From NCBI GenBank assembly GCA_934447715.1, contig CAKSER010000004.1, forward strand, positions 42,769 to 106,768: 64,000 bases of DNA, read 5' to 3'. This document shows, piece by piece, positions 34,667 to 43,379 of this stretch (its first letter is position 1; each line of letters begins with the position of its first letter). Source of the DNA: an uncultured Eubacteriales bacterium. GTDB taxonomy: Bacteria; Bacillota; Clostridia; Oscillospirales; CAG-272. The notes below the pieces were generated by a model. It made no database searches, was not told the DNA's origin, and saw only the letters and a program-made list of their open reading frames with translations. The translations under genes were made by a program, and so were the position numbers.

Positions 34667-37600
34667 TCATTCGCTCTGATTTGCTTCGGATTGTCTCTTT
34701 TCAAGAACGTCCTCGTAGGTTTCCATAAGGAAGTCGGCACGCTTTCTTGAAATCTCTCTGTTGATATAAACAACGCGGTTAAGCAGCTCGTCTGCAGGGT
34801 TGGTTCTGTTCGAATATACAACCTGGAACGCACTGTCAACATATGTTGCGATAATGTAGTTTCCGGGGTAGTACGGAATTCCTGCAAGAGAATCTACCTG
34901 ATCCACAATTGCAGCCTTTTCGCTTTCTGTCCATGGCTGTGCAAGGAAGACATTTTTATTCGGCATTCCGAACTTGGTAACCGGAGTGCCTAAGAGTCGG
35001 TTCTCTCTGTTCTGAAGAGTTTCTGCCTTTTCTCCTCTCAGCCAGGAGATATACTGCCACGAAGCCTCGGGGTTCTTGCAACCTCTCGGCAGACACTGGA
35101 AGGTTCCGCAGGTTGCAATCGATGTATGATTGATCGAGCCGTCCTCCTGCTTTCTTCCGAGAAGAGGAGTCATTTCCCAAAGTCCGCGGATATCGATATA
35201 GCTCATCAGTGAGTTGTAGGTTGTAATTCCCTGTGCAATTACAAGCGGAATCTCACCGGTTCTGAAACGTGTAAGATCATATGCTATCGGGCAGGTGTAC
35301 TTTGTGTACATGTTGCAAAGATCGGTAAATGCATCAAGAGCTCCGTTCGAGTCGAGGTTGATCTGCATTCCGTCTTCCTTGTAAAGCTCGATTCCTCTCT
35401 GATACATGAAGATCTGTGTTCCCTCAAGTCCGATCGGAAGACCGACCTCCATATTGTTTGCCTGAAGTGTCGGGAGCAGTCCGTAAAGATCCTCCCATGT
35501 TTCGGGCGCATCAACACCCAGCTCATAGAAGACATCCGAGCGGTAGAAGGTCATGTAGAACTCCATCGATGTAGGCAGACCGTAGGTTACTCCGTAAAGA
35601 GTGCTCTGCGTTACAAGCGCGTCGGAGAATTGGGCAAGCGTTGCATCGAATTCAGCATCGTGTCCGTCCTTCCATGTCCAGTATTTGCTGTCCTTGTTGA
35701 GCGGAATAAGTCCGTCGCGCAGACCCCATGTAATCGAGTCGTTGCCGGAAAACTCTCCGACGTCCGGTCCGATTCCGGCAAGCACTGCGTTCATGATTGC
35801 AAGTGTGATAACCTTATATCTCAGCTTATATCCGGTCTCCGGTGTGAAGTTTTCATCCGCAAGTCGTCTCGAAATGAGTGCGGTGTCACGTCCTCCGGAA
35901 ATCCAGACCTCAACGACATCGTCATCGTCATAGGAATATTCCTGTCCCTCTTCGATTACGAAGTCGATTGTTGTATAGTCCATCGAGAAACTTGCAATAA
36001 ATGCGCGAAGCTCGAAAAGGACAAAGTCAAGCGAGGTTGCCATTGCCTGCGGCAGCGGATCTTTTGTTCCCTGGATTACAAAGTAGTCCTGGGTAATGCT
36101 CTGTCCGAGCATTGTATACATCCAGGATGTCATCGACGAAATGTAGCTCTTGAACAGAAGGAAGTTCGGCGCTATCTCGTCAGGATCGTTTGCCATCTTT
36201 TCAAAGAGCTCGGCGTAGGTCTGGATAGCCTTTGTCTGGTCTCCCTCCTGACCGGTCTCCTTTACAAGACGGTTATACATATCCATCATTTTGACAGAAA
36301 CATTACCTATATTATTAATAGCCTCCGGAATCAGACGCATGAAGCCATAATCACGGTTTGCATCCGGGTTTGTTCCGGTAAGACGGAGAATCGAGCGGTA
36401 GGAGTTGTTGAGCGTTGTTACATAGCTCTTCATCTCGCTGACGTAGGATTCCATATCTCCGACGACAACGTCAAATCGGAGCGTGTTCTCACCTTTTTTG
36501 AGGTAGAACAAAAATCCGTCCTTATATTCCTCAGAGCCGTCGCTCAGCGCAACAGACTGCCAGTCAGGCGAGTAGTTGAAGCGCAGCTCCTGTGCTTCCT
36601 TGAACTGAAGCTCTCCGTTTATAACAAGTCTTCTCGACGTGAACATTCCGATAAGCAGGTTCTGTCTGAATCTCGTAACGATCCGGTACATTCCGTCCTC
36701 CGGAACCGTTACCTTATATTCAGCCCACTGGTTTGCTCCGCCGTATGCGATTACGTTGAACTTCCAGTACGCGGGCGAAACAGGAAGAGTAACCGCGGAT
36801 GTTCTGTTTGTGGTCGGAATGATCTGTGCATCTGAAATGAGGTCCGGATCCTCGAACTGAACTCTTATCTGATCCTCTCCGAGGGTCTCGATGACCTTAA
36901 CGCCCTCCTTGTTGACCTTCTGATCATAGAATTCGGAATAGGAGATCTCGTCGTGGTAGCCGTAAAGGGTGATCTTGCCGATCATCATCGCCTCACGGGT
37001 TCCCTCAAAGCTGAGAGTGTGCTCTCCTGCCTCAAGATAAATCTGGAAGGGCTTCATTGTAAAGCCGTTCCAGTCGCGCAGGAAGTAATCTCTCCACTCT
37101 GGAGCCTCCTCACGGTCCGGAAGAATGTCGTTGCCGGCATAGTCATATTTGAGTCTCTTGCGGACTACCTTTCCGTCGCTGTCATACTCATATGTAAAGT
37201 TTCCGTCCGCATCCTTAAGGAACGCGCTGTCCTTATAATGCCACTGGCGCGGAAAATATAGATATCTTGCCTCCGAAAACGGAAGAGCGTCGTCGATATA
37301 CATCAGTCTCTCGATTGTTGTATAGGTGCTGACGTTCTTTCCCTCGAACTCGCCTACAGCATAATAATCAAGCGTGATTGCATACATGCCGGTTGTCGGA
37401 ACGGTGAACTTCCACACGGTTTCTCCGGTCGCCGGGGTATAAAGCGCATCAGAGACTCCCTCGAAGTTCTTTACTGCCTTTACTTCGGCTGTGGTCGCAT
37501 CCTTGTCGTAGTTAACGGCATTGATGACTATCTCGTCGGTTGCAACAGGAACGTTGCTGTAGTTTGCAAGATAATCCGAATACGCCGGGGTGTACAGCAG

Positions 37601-37783
37601 TTTCCTGATCTCATCCATCGATCTGAAAGAGATCTTCTCTTCTTCAGTGGTTCCGTCGCCCTCGCCCCCTGTTCCGCTACCGTCGGTATCTGCAGATACA
37701 ACGAATGCCGCAGTGAATGACCCTGCAAGCATCAGGCAGGCAAGAAGGATTGTCAGAAGCTTCTGAAAATAAGATTTCTTCAT
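34667..37783 (-). CDS. Giant solute-binding protein with N-terminal jelly-roll-like domains
   Basis: The 1038-residue secreted protein starts with a signal peptide (to about VVSA, residue 30) and a Gly/Asp/Glu-rich spacer. Two related beta-rich domains follow (about 85-270 and 305-455). Each contains a line of the kind WKFTVPTTGMYAITLDYYA or AEYKVTVPEDGMYRIVTRF and later FQIYLEAGEHTLSFEG or FYLKKGENTLRFDV, a pattern of CBM6/35-like sugar-binding jelly rolls. A helical linker leads to a family-1 solute-binding fold (about 640-1038) with YGVTYGLPTSMEFYMTFYRSDVFYELGVDAPETWEDL. Ordinary sugar-binding proteins are about 450 residues. ATG 37783 has AGGAGG 8 bp upstream. First gene of the operon. 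Confidence 0.85.
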   Translation of the reverse strand: MKKSYFQKLLTILLACLMLAGSFTAAFVVSADTDGSGTGGEGDGTTEEEKISFRSMDEIRKLLYTPAYSDYLANYSNVPVATDEIVINAVNYDKDATTAEVKAVKNFEGVSDALYTPATGETVWKFTVPTTGMYAITLDYYAVGEFEGKNVSTYTTIERLMYIDDALPFSEARYLYFPRQWHYKDSAFLKDADGNFTYEYDSDGKVVRKRLKYDYAGNDILPDREEAPEWRDYFLRDWNGFTMKPFQIYLEAGEHTLSFEGTREAMMIGKITLYGYHDEISYSEFYDQKVNKEGVKVIETLGEDQIRVQFEDPDLISDAQIIPTTNRTSAVTLPVSPAYWKFNVIAYGGANQWAEYKVTVPEDGMYRIVTRFRQNLLIGMFTSRRLVINGELQFKEAQELRFNYSPDWQSVALSDGSEEYKDGFLFYLKKGENTLRFDVVVGDMESYVSEMKSYVTTLNNSYRSILRLTGTNPDANRDYGFMRLIPEAINNIGNVSVKMMDMYNRLVKETGQEGDQTKAIQTYAELFEKMANDPDEIAPNFLLFKSYISSMTSWMYTMLGQSITQDYFVIQGTKDPLPQAMATSLDFVLFELRAFIASFSMDYTTIDFVIEEGQEYSYDDDDVVEVWISGGRDTALISRRLADENFTPETGYKLRYKVITLAIMNAVLAGIGPDVGEFSGNDSITWGLRDGLIPLNKDSKYWTWKDGHDAEFDATLAQFSDALVTQSTLYGVTYGLPTSMEFYMTFYRSDVFYELGVDAPETWEDLYGLLPTLQANNMEVGLPIGLEGTQIFMYQRGIELYKEDGMQINLDSNGALDAFTDLCNMYTKYTCPIAYDLTRFRTGEIPLVIAQGITTYNSLMSYIDIRGLWEMTPLLGRKQEDGSINHTSIATCGTFQCLPRGCKNPEASWQYISWLRGEKAETLQNRENRLLGTPVTKFGMPNKNVFLAQPWTESEKAAIVDQVDSLAGIPYYPGNYIIATYVDSAFQVVYSNRTNPADELLNRVVYINREISRKRADFLMETYEDVLEKRQSEANQSE

Positions 37784-38096
37784 CAATCATTCCTCCTAAA
37801 ACTAAAAGAATAAAGTTCCAAGCCGTTTGTTCCTCTGAACCGGTCGGCTATATATACAACCGTTCCTATCACAACCATTTTTCCGCCGCCTTCTCATTTT
37901 GCCGATCTATCTGCTTTCCGTTCATCAGCCATATACGGAAAATATATCTGTTATTGTATAAGAAATTCCTGTAAAATCACGGGAAAACTGCGCTTTTATG
38001 CCGTTTTTCTGCCGGTTTCCGATGCCCTTTTTTCGACCGGAAGCGGTGACTTTCGCCATTTGGGCGCAAACATCCCATATTATTTTTATAACAGTT

Positions 38097-38125
38097 ATAA
38101 TAGCATATCGATCTTTAAAAGTCAA
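38097..38125 (-). promoter_or_regulatory. Sigma-A promoter of the seven-gene ABC operon
   Basis: On the minus strand TTGACT (38120-38125) and TATTAT (38097-38102) are separated by exactly 17 bp. No comparable promoter was seen between the genes down to 25631, which supports one long transcript. Confidence 0.75.
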
Positions 38126-38498
38126 GTGCGGAGTTCTATATAGATCGACGCTTTCCGCGCTTTTTTGCCTTTAATTTCCCTGTAAATTTCAGGCATTTTC
38201 TTTGGCCTGAGCAATTTTTAATTTTTATTTAAAAAATCGTAATATTTACTGCCTTTTTTTCAATCAATTATACTTTTTTTGCTGCTCTGAAATATCCAAA
38301 AACCGGATTTTGGGGCGGTTTTATTTACGACTCAAAAGCCTCAAGTTGTGCATTCTGCACAAAAAAGCCATCAAAATTTCTACACCTGGATTTCACGTTT
38401 TTTGCACCGTCTCCTCACAAAAGGCTCACTCAAAGTAATCCTTAAGGAATAATACCGAGCCTGGCCCTGCGATATTCCCCTGCCGAAATCGGTTTGCC

Positions 38499-38527
38499 TT
38501 GACTTTTTTACTTTTGAATGCTATACT
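38499..38527 (+). promoter_or_regulatory. Promoter of the YfbR-like gene
   Basis: TTGACT (38499-38504) and TATACT (38522-38527) are 17 bp apart, just upstream of the GTG start at 38560. Confidence 0.75.
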
Positions 38528-38559
38528 TTAAAGCACAGGCTGATACCGGGAGGATTACA

Positions 38560-39156
38560 GTGGGCTACAGCTTTTATTCATTGATATTCAGACAAAAATA
38601 TATAATGCGCTGGGGGCTGATGCGCAACTCCTCAAAGGAGTCGCTTGCGGATCACGCAGCCGAGGTCGCGGTTGTATCCCATGCGCTTGCCCTGATCGGC
38701 AACAGGAAATTCGGCAAGAGCTATGACCCGGAAAAGGTCGCACTTATTGCGCTTTTCCACGATGCAACCGAGGTGTATACCGGCGACATGCCGACTCCGG
38801 CAAAGTATTTCAGCCCGGAAATGCGCGAGGAATATGCGCGTCTTGAAAAGGATGCGGCAAAAACCCTGCTTTTAAAGCTGCCGGAGGAATTCCGTGAGGA
38901 TTACAGCGAGCTTCTTCTACCGGATCTTTCATCCGACAGTGCAAAGGAATGTCACAGGCTCGTAAAGGCTGCCGACAAGCTCTGCGCGCACATAAAGTGC
39001 ATTACCGAAGAGCAGAGCGGAAACCGGGAGTTTGCAAGCGCGCTCACCTCTACCAAAAAAGCCCTTGAAGGGCTCGACTGCCCGGAGCTTGACTATTTTA
39101 TCGAAAATTATCTCGATTCGTTCAGGATGACCCTTGACGAACTCCAGAGCTTTTAG
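38560..39156 (+). CDS. yfbR: 5'-deoxynucleotidase YfbR-like (HD domain)
   Basis: A 198-residue HD-domain phosphohydrolase. It follows the YfbR pattern closely: RWGLMRNSSKESLADHAAEVAVVSHALA, then LFHDATEVYTGDMPTPAKYFSPE, with the HD metal pair, and KAADKLCAHIKC. YfbR removes the 5' phosphate from deoxynucleoside monophosphates. GTG 38560 is the start: GGGAGG lies 6 bp upstream and the promoter lies before it, which excludes the ATG at 38518. Expected in the cytoplasm. Confidence 0.9.
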   Translation: MGYSFYSLIFRQKYIMRWGLMRNSSKESLADHAAEVAVVSHALALIGNRKFGKSYDPEKVALIALFHDATEVYTGDMPTPAKYFSPEMREEYARLEKDAAKTLLLKLPEEFREDYSELLLPDLSSDSAKECHRLVKAADKLCAHIKCITEEQSGNREFASALTSTKKALEGLDCPELDYFIENYLDSFRMTLDELQSF

Positions 39157-39287
39157 CGCATATATTTTACTAAAGACAAACCGACTACAGGTCAGTTCTG
39201 CCGCTTAAAAAGCCGCCGTTTACGGCTTATTTCGGCTGCTATCGGTTTATCGGATTATTATCAAGTTATTATCGAAGGACAGAATAT

Positions 39288-40085
39288 ATGATCGGCATTT
39301 TTGACAGCGGACTCGGCGGACTTACCGCATTAAAGGAAATGAAAAGGCTTCTTCCGAACGAGGGAATCGTCTATTTCGGCGATACCGGAAGAGTTCCATA
39401 CGGTGCAAAATCAAAAAGCACCATAATCAAATTCGCAAATCAGGATGTGGAATTTCTCCTTTCAAAGGGAGTTGACATTATTCTTGTTGCCTGCGGAACC
39501 GTCAGCACAAATGCTCCTCTTGACGAAATTTCAAAAAAGGCAAAGGTGCCGGTAATCGGGGTTGTAGAGCCTGCGGCAGAGGCGGCGGTCAGGGCGACAA
39601 AAAACAAGATCGTCGGCGTAATCGGGACCTCCGCCACGATAAAAAGCGGAGCCTTCCCGAAAAGAATAGCATCGCTTGACCCGTCGGTTACGGTCGTAAC
39701 AAATTCCTGTCCGCTTCTCGTTCCGCTTGTCGAAAACGGATACACATCGGAGGATTCGGAAATAACAAGGCTTGCATGCATGGAATATCTCGAGCCGATC
39801 CGCCAAAGCGGCGCGGATACGCTGATTTTAGGCTGCACGCACTATCCGATAATCAGTAAAATAATCGGATTGCTTCTTCCCGGAGTAACACTGATCAACA
39901 CCGGAGCCGAGGCTGCGTTTGCCGTTGCTTCCATTCTGAAAGGGCAGAACAGACCTGTTGACCCCAACGCATCGGTTTCCTATTATGTAAGCGACGACCC
40001 GGAGTCGTTTGATGCTTCGGCATCTCTTTTCCTCGGCGAGCCGCTATCCGGCGGCGCATCTCTTGTCAGCGTCGACAGCTTTTGA
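39288..40085 (+). CDS. murI: Glutamate racemase
   Basis: A 265-residue racemase supplying D-glutamate for peptidoglycan. IFDSGLGGLTALKE, FGDTGRVPYGAKS and the second catalytic Cys in LGCTHYP are standard. The first Cys motif reads VACGTVSTNAP where most MurI proteins have VACNTA; the Cys is kept but the neighbouring Asn is Gly. Length is normal, and a strong terminator follows. Confidence 0.92.
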   Translation: MIGIFDSGLGGLTALKEMKRLLPNEGIVYFGDTGRVPYGAKSKSTIIKFANQDVEFLLSKGVDIILVACGTVSTNAPLDEISKKAKVPVIGVVEPAAEAAVRATKNKIVGVIGTSATIKSGAFPKRIASLDPSVTVVTNSCPLLVPLVENGYTSEDSEITRLACMEYLEPIRQSGADTLILGCTHYPIISKIIGLLLPGVTLINTGAEAAFAVASILKGQNRPVDPNASVSYYVSDDPESFDASASLFLGEPLSGGASLVSVDSF

Positions 40086-40135
40086 TTTTTTTGCTGAAAA
40101 GAAGCATACATAAACCATAAACCAAATAAACTCAC

Positions 40136-40167
40136 AAAAAGCAGATACCTTACGGTATCTGCTTTTT
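40136..40167. terminator. Terminator after murI, possibly bidirectional
   Basis: GCAGATACC (40141-40149) / GGTATCTGC (40154-40162) with loop TTAC is flanked by an A-run before and a T-run after, so it can work on both strands. Confidence 0.9.
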
Positions 40168-40240
40168 TACGTTTTTTAGCACTCTTTAGCTTTTAACGAC
40201 CGGCTGACAACCGGTGTCCCATGCCGCCGAATTTCAAGCC

Positions 40241-40272
40241 GATCTTGATCGGCTTCGATCTTGATCGGCTTC
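40241..40272. repeat. 16-bp tandem repeat at the end of the DUF4340-like gene
   Basis: GATCTTGATCGGCTTC occurs twice head to tail (40241-40256, 40257-40272) and a partial third unit GATCGGCTT follows. It lies just past the stop of the gene at 40289, probably a slippage product. Confidence 0.6.
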
Positions 40273-40288
40273 GATCGGCTTTGCTGTC

Positions 40289-40957
40289 TTAAGAGTCGCT
40301 TTCTGCCGGATCGGTGTCTGCAATCACGGTGTCGTCAGGCTCGGGCGAGCCGCTTACCTCTCCGGATTCGCCGGTTTCCGCATCCTCGTCGCGGAAATAC
40401 TCAAGCTCGTGATTTAATGTGTTTATAAGCGACTCGTTTATAAGATAGATATTTGTCGTGTTATATACATTGGCATAATAAGCCTTTACGGTGCTGTTCA
40501 GATCTCCGAAGGCGATCGAAAGCTCGGTCCCGTCGGTATACTCCGCCCTGATAGTTATCTTCGGACTGCTTAAGCCGTACTTCGGGAAGTTGACACGCGT
40601 TGTTTCAAGAAGCCGATCGGCTGTAATGCTTGCCGCTGCGGAGGCAACAACATCCGCAACCTGCTGATCAACCGGGAAGTTCGGATATCCGGATATCTTC
40701 CAGACGCTTCCGGTTTTTATAAGCGTATATCCCTTTCCGTCGGACGAAAAGGACAGCGAGACAATATCCGCGAGCGTGTAATCCGACAGCTTGACCGATT
40801 CATCATTTTCGTCGGAGGTGCCGCTGCCGTCGGTATTCGATTTGGAATCTGCAGCGTTTTTTATTATAAAATACGCACCGACAAGCGCTGCGGTGATAAC
40901 AAGCAGCAATACAATAACAAGCAGTCTGTTCTTTTTTTCCGGGCTGTTTTTATTCAT
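40289..40957 (-). CDS. DUF4340-like membrane-anchored protein
   Basis: A 222-residue protein with one N-terminal membrane helix (about 11-31), a Ser/Asp/Glu linker, and an external domain with SFSSDGKGYTLIKTGSVWKISGYPNFPVDQQVADVVASAA and ADRLLE. This is the style of DUF4340 proteins, which travel with GldG-type genes, as here. An acidic C-terminal tail closes it. Function unknown; likely part of the exporter complex. Confidence 0.8.
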   Translation of the reverse strand: MNKNSPEKKNRLLVIVLLLVITAALVGAYFIIKNAADSKSNTDGSGTSDENDESVKLSDYTLADIVSLSFSSDGKGYTLIKTGSVWKISGYPNFPVDQQVADVVASAAASITADRLLETTRVNFPKYGLSSPKITIRAEYTDGTELSIAFGDLNSTVKAYYANVYNTTNIYLINESLINTLNHELEYFRDEDAETGESGEVSGSPEPDDTVIADTDPAESDS

Positions 40958-41053
40958 CTATTTATACCTCTTATCTGTTCTTTTCGGTCATGCTGACCCT
41001 TTGCCGATCCTCTGCCGGCACTGTTCCGGTCTTTGTTTCTTTTAAAAACCCGG

Positions 41054-42496
41054 TTATCTTTTTCTTCTCTTTACAACGACGGCTACTCCGAGCGCAAGCA
41101 CGCAGAGCGGAATGATTCCGATAAAGACAACACCCCAGATATTCGATGTTCCCTCCGGAATCGTGAGTGCCGTCAGATTCATTACCTTTCCTGCAATCGA
41201 TATCGACGATTCCTTTCCGGTTATCTCGGTTAAAAGCGAAATGATATACTCGGAGTTTCTGAAATATCCTATAGTCCTGTCGGAGAACATGTCTGAAGAG
41301 CTGAACCAGATAACCCTTCCGGTCTTGCCGTCCTTGGTCTTTTCCGACATCAGTCCGGTATAGAACACTCCGCTCTCGTCGCCGTCCTCCTTTTCGGGAT
41401 TCTTAAGCTCACCGGTCTTTACATATGCCGACGAGGTCGTGCTCAGCAGCGGTGTAACCTTGATGCTTTCATCCCCTGTCTCTGCCGTCAGAAGCGGATT
41501 GCAGAGGCTCATGCTGATATATGAGGAGGAAAGATCGATTTTTCCCGAAAAGCTGTTTTCCGCAACAACCGAGAGGGTGTAATACGGATACTGGTAGTAA
41601 TTGCTTTGGCTTCCCTCAAGCAGAAGTCCGCTCTTTGCGTCGATTCCGTACTTCTTGCCCATAGTAACAAGGCTGTCCTTCGGGGATGCGGAATAGTCGG
41701 TCGAAACGATTACGCTTCCTCCCCTGTCGACAAAGTCCTCGACTGCGTCAAGCTCGCTGTCGCTTAAGTCAAGCGTCGGAAGATAGATAACAAGCACATC
41801 CGCATCCTCCGGAACGCTGCCGGTTTCTGCAAGAGAAAGCGATTTGAGCTCTATATTCTCGTTTTCAAAATAGCCTGTCATCTTCTCGCCGATGCTGCTT
41901 TCGCCGTGGCCGGTAAGCAGATATACAGTCGGCAGATCGTCGCTTGAAACATAGTCGCAGGCTGAAACGAGCTCGTTTTCTATCATAAATGTGGTAGTTC
42001 CTGTCGGGGTGATTCCGTAATAGTAATAGTTATAAATCTCCTCGTCGGAATACTGAACCGAATAGATCTTGCTGTTTAAAATGACCTTTGCCCTCTGGTT
42101 GTCCTCGCAGACAACTATCAGGCTGTTTTCGGTGACATCCTCATCGGTGTACTTTGAAACAAAGGACGGCTCGAGTGCCGGATCGACTGTTTTAAAGGTG
42201 ATCCTGCCGTTCATTTCGGCATACTTTTTGCAGTACTCGATTATTGTTTTATCCTCGTTTCCGTTCTGCGCAACAAGGTTTACCGTAATATTCTTATCAA
42301 TGCTCTTTATGATTTCCTTTGTCTGTTCGGTAATCTCATACAGGCCGTTTGCGCTTGTATCGAGCTTTAAAATTCTTTCGGGGAGCGCGCCGACGATCAG
42401 ATTGACAACGACCGCCATTACAATCGAGACAGCGCAGACAACCGCTGTATATGCGCCGACCTTTAAATATTTTCTGTTGAATTTAAACTTTTTCAT
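41054..42496 (-). CDS. GldG-like ABC exporter subunit
   Basis: A 480-residue protein with a membrane helix near residue 20-40, a large external domain, and a second helix at the C-terminus followed by KRRKR. The external part carries GldG/IFT52-like features: LDTSANGLYEITEQTKEIIKSID, PTVYLLTGHGE, and VIYLPTLDLSDSELDAVEDFVDRGGSVIVSTDY. In gliding bacteria GldG joins GldA and GldF; in Firmicutes the role is unknown. ATG 42496 is chosen (GGGGGAA upstream); the frame is open further 5'. Confidence 0.85.
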   Translation of the reverse strand: MKKFKFNRKYLKVGAYTAVVCAVSIVMAVVVNLIVGALPERILKLDTSANGLYEITEQTKEIIKSIDKNITVNLVAQNGNEDKTIIEYCKKYAEMNGRITFKTVDPALEPSFVSKYTDEDVTENSLIVVCEDNQRAKVILNSKIYSVQYSDEEIYNYYYYGITPTGTTTFMIENELVSACDYVSSDDLPTVYLLTGHGESSIGEKMTGYFENENIELKSLSLAETGSVPEDADVLVIYLPTLDLSDSELDAVEDFVDRGGSVIVSTDYSASPKDSLVTMGKKYGIDAKSGLLLEGSQSNYYQYPYYTLSVVAENSFSGKIDLSSSYISMSLCNPLLTAETGDESIKVTPLLSTTSSAYVKTGELKNPEKEDGDESGVFYTGLMSEKTKDGKTGRVIWFSSSDMFSDRTIGYFRNSEYIISLLTEITGKESSISIAGKVMNLTALTIPEGTSNIWGVVFIGIIPLCVLALGVAVVVKRRKR

Positions 42497-42512
42497 ATTA
42501 CCGTTCCCCCTT

Positions 42513-43379
42513 TCAGCACCATCTGCGCTTTTCGAAAGACTGAACGGTAAGAACAACCGTCACTGCGGCAATCGAAAGGTAGTAGACAACCGATGTAATA
42601 TCGAAAACATTATACAAAAAGAACGGATATGTCTTTTCGAAAATTCCGAGCGCCTCTACGGTTCTCGTTGCAAGACCGGAAAGGAGATTCTTGTTTATAA
42701 AGTAAACCGCAAGAAGCACGCTTTCAAGCACTGCCGCAGTCATAAGCGCCGCAGTGCTGTTTTTTGTAAGACGGCTTACGATAAGCGCAACGGCGATTAT
42801 CAGAACGGTAAAGAACAGCATTGTGGCAAGCGCCGTTTCGGGTATAAACTCCGCAATTCCGTGTGCAAGATAGCTGAACACGAGTACCGCGATTCCGAGC
42901 ACCGCCGCAATGACCTGGCTCTCGGTAAGCGACGACATGAACATTCCGATTCCGATCATTGCCGCCCCGAGCAAAAAGAATATCAGAACAGCTCCGTAGC
43001 TTGCGGCAAAGTTTACATTTCCGTAAGCCGAAAGCAGAAGCGGAAAGACCGAAACAAGCGCCGTCGGAATTGCATACACCGTCAGCATTGCAAAATACTT
43101 TCCGAGTACGATCTTAGTCGAGCTTATCGGGAGCGAATACAGAAGAATATCGGTCTTCTGGCTCTTTTCCTCCGAAAAGGAGCGCATTGTAAGTATCGGT
43201 ATAACAAATACAAGATAAAAAACGGTGCTGTACAGCGAATATTCGAAATTCGGGGCTCCGCCCTTGATATTGTACGCAACCGTGTATATCCCGACAATGA
43301 GCAGGATAAATGCAATTACGATATATCCGGTCATGCTGTTAAGCGCGGATTTAAGCTCTCTTTTATAAACCGATCCCAT
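42513..43379 (-). CDS. ABC-2 type permease, GldF-like
   Basis: A 288-residue membrane protein with six helices, typical of ABC-2 exporters: VYKRELKSALNSMTGYIVIAFILL at the start, LVFVIPILTMRSFSEEKSQKTDILLYSLPIS in the coupling region. Start ATG 43379 overlaps the ATPase stop as TAATG. It pairs with the ATPase upstream. Confidence 0.9.
   Translation of the reverse strand: MGSVYKRELKSALNSMTGYIVIAFILLIVGIYTVAYNIKGGAPNFEYSLYSTVFYLVFVIPILTMRSFSEEKSQKTDILLYSLPISSTKIVLGKYFAMLTVYAIPTALVSVFPLLLSAYGNVNFAASYGAVLIFFLLGAAMIGIGMFMSSLTESQVIAAVLGIAVLVFSYLAHGIAEFIPETALATMLFFTVLIIAVALIVSRLTKNSTAALMTAAVLESVLLAVYFINKNLLSGLATRTVEALGIFEKTYPFFLYNVFDITSVVYYLSIAAVTVVLTVQSFEKRRWC

Larger units (their letters stand above)
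37784..38559. other. Divergent intergenic region between the ABC operon and the YfbR-like gene
   Basis: The 776-bp region holds a promoter on each strand (listed separately), a roughly 300-nt leader for the ABC operon with no riboswitch that I recognise, and a small hairpin TTGTGCA-TTC-TGCACAA (38346-38362). The part 38130-38340 is AT-rich with no visible gene. Confidence 0.6.

Noticed and set aside
35630..36835. A 401-codon open frame opposite the giant binding protein
   Set aside because: Antisense shadow with Cys/His-rich random composition; the minus-strand frame has motifs, signal peptide and a ribosome site.
37784..38090. Riboswitch in the 300-nt leader of the ABC operon
   Set aside because: No conserved core of a known riboswitch class and no terminator/antiterminator pair was seen.
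40241..40290. GATCGGCTT repeats considered as a CRISPR-like or integration signal
   Set aside because: Only two full units of 16 bp without spacers; simple slippage explains them.
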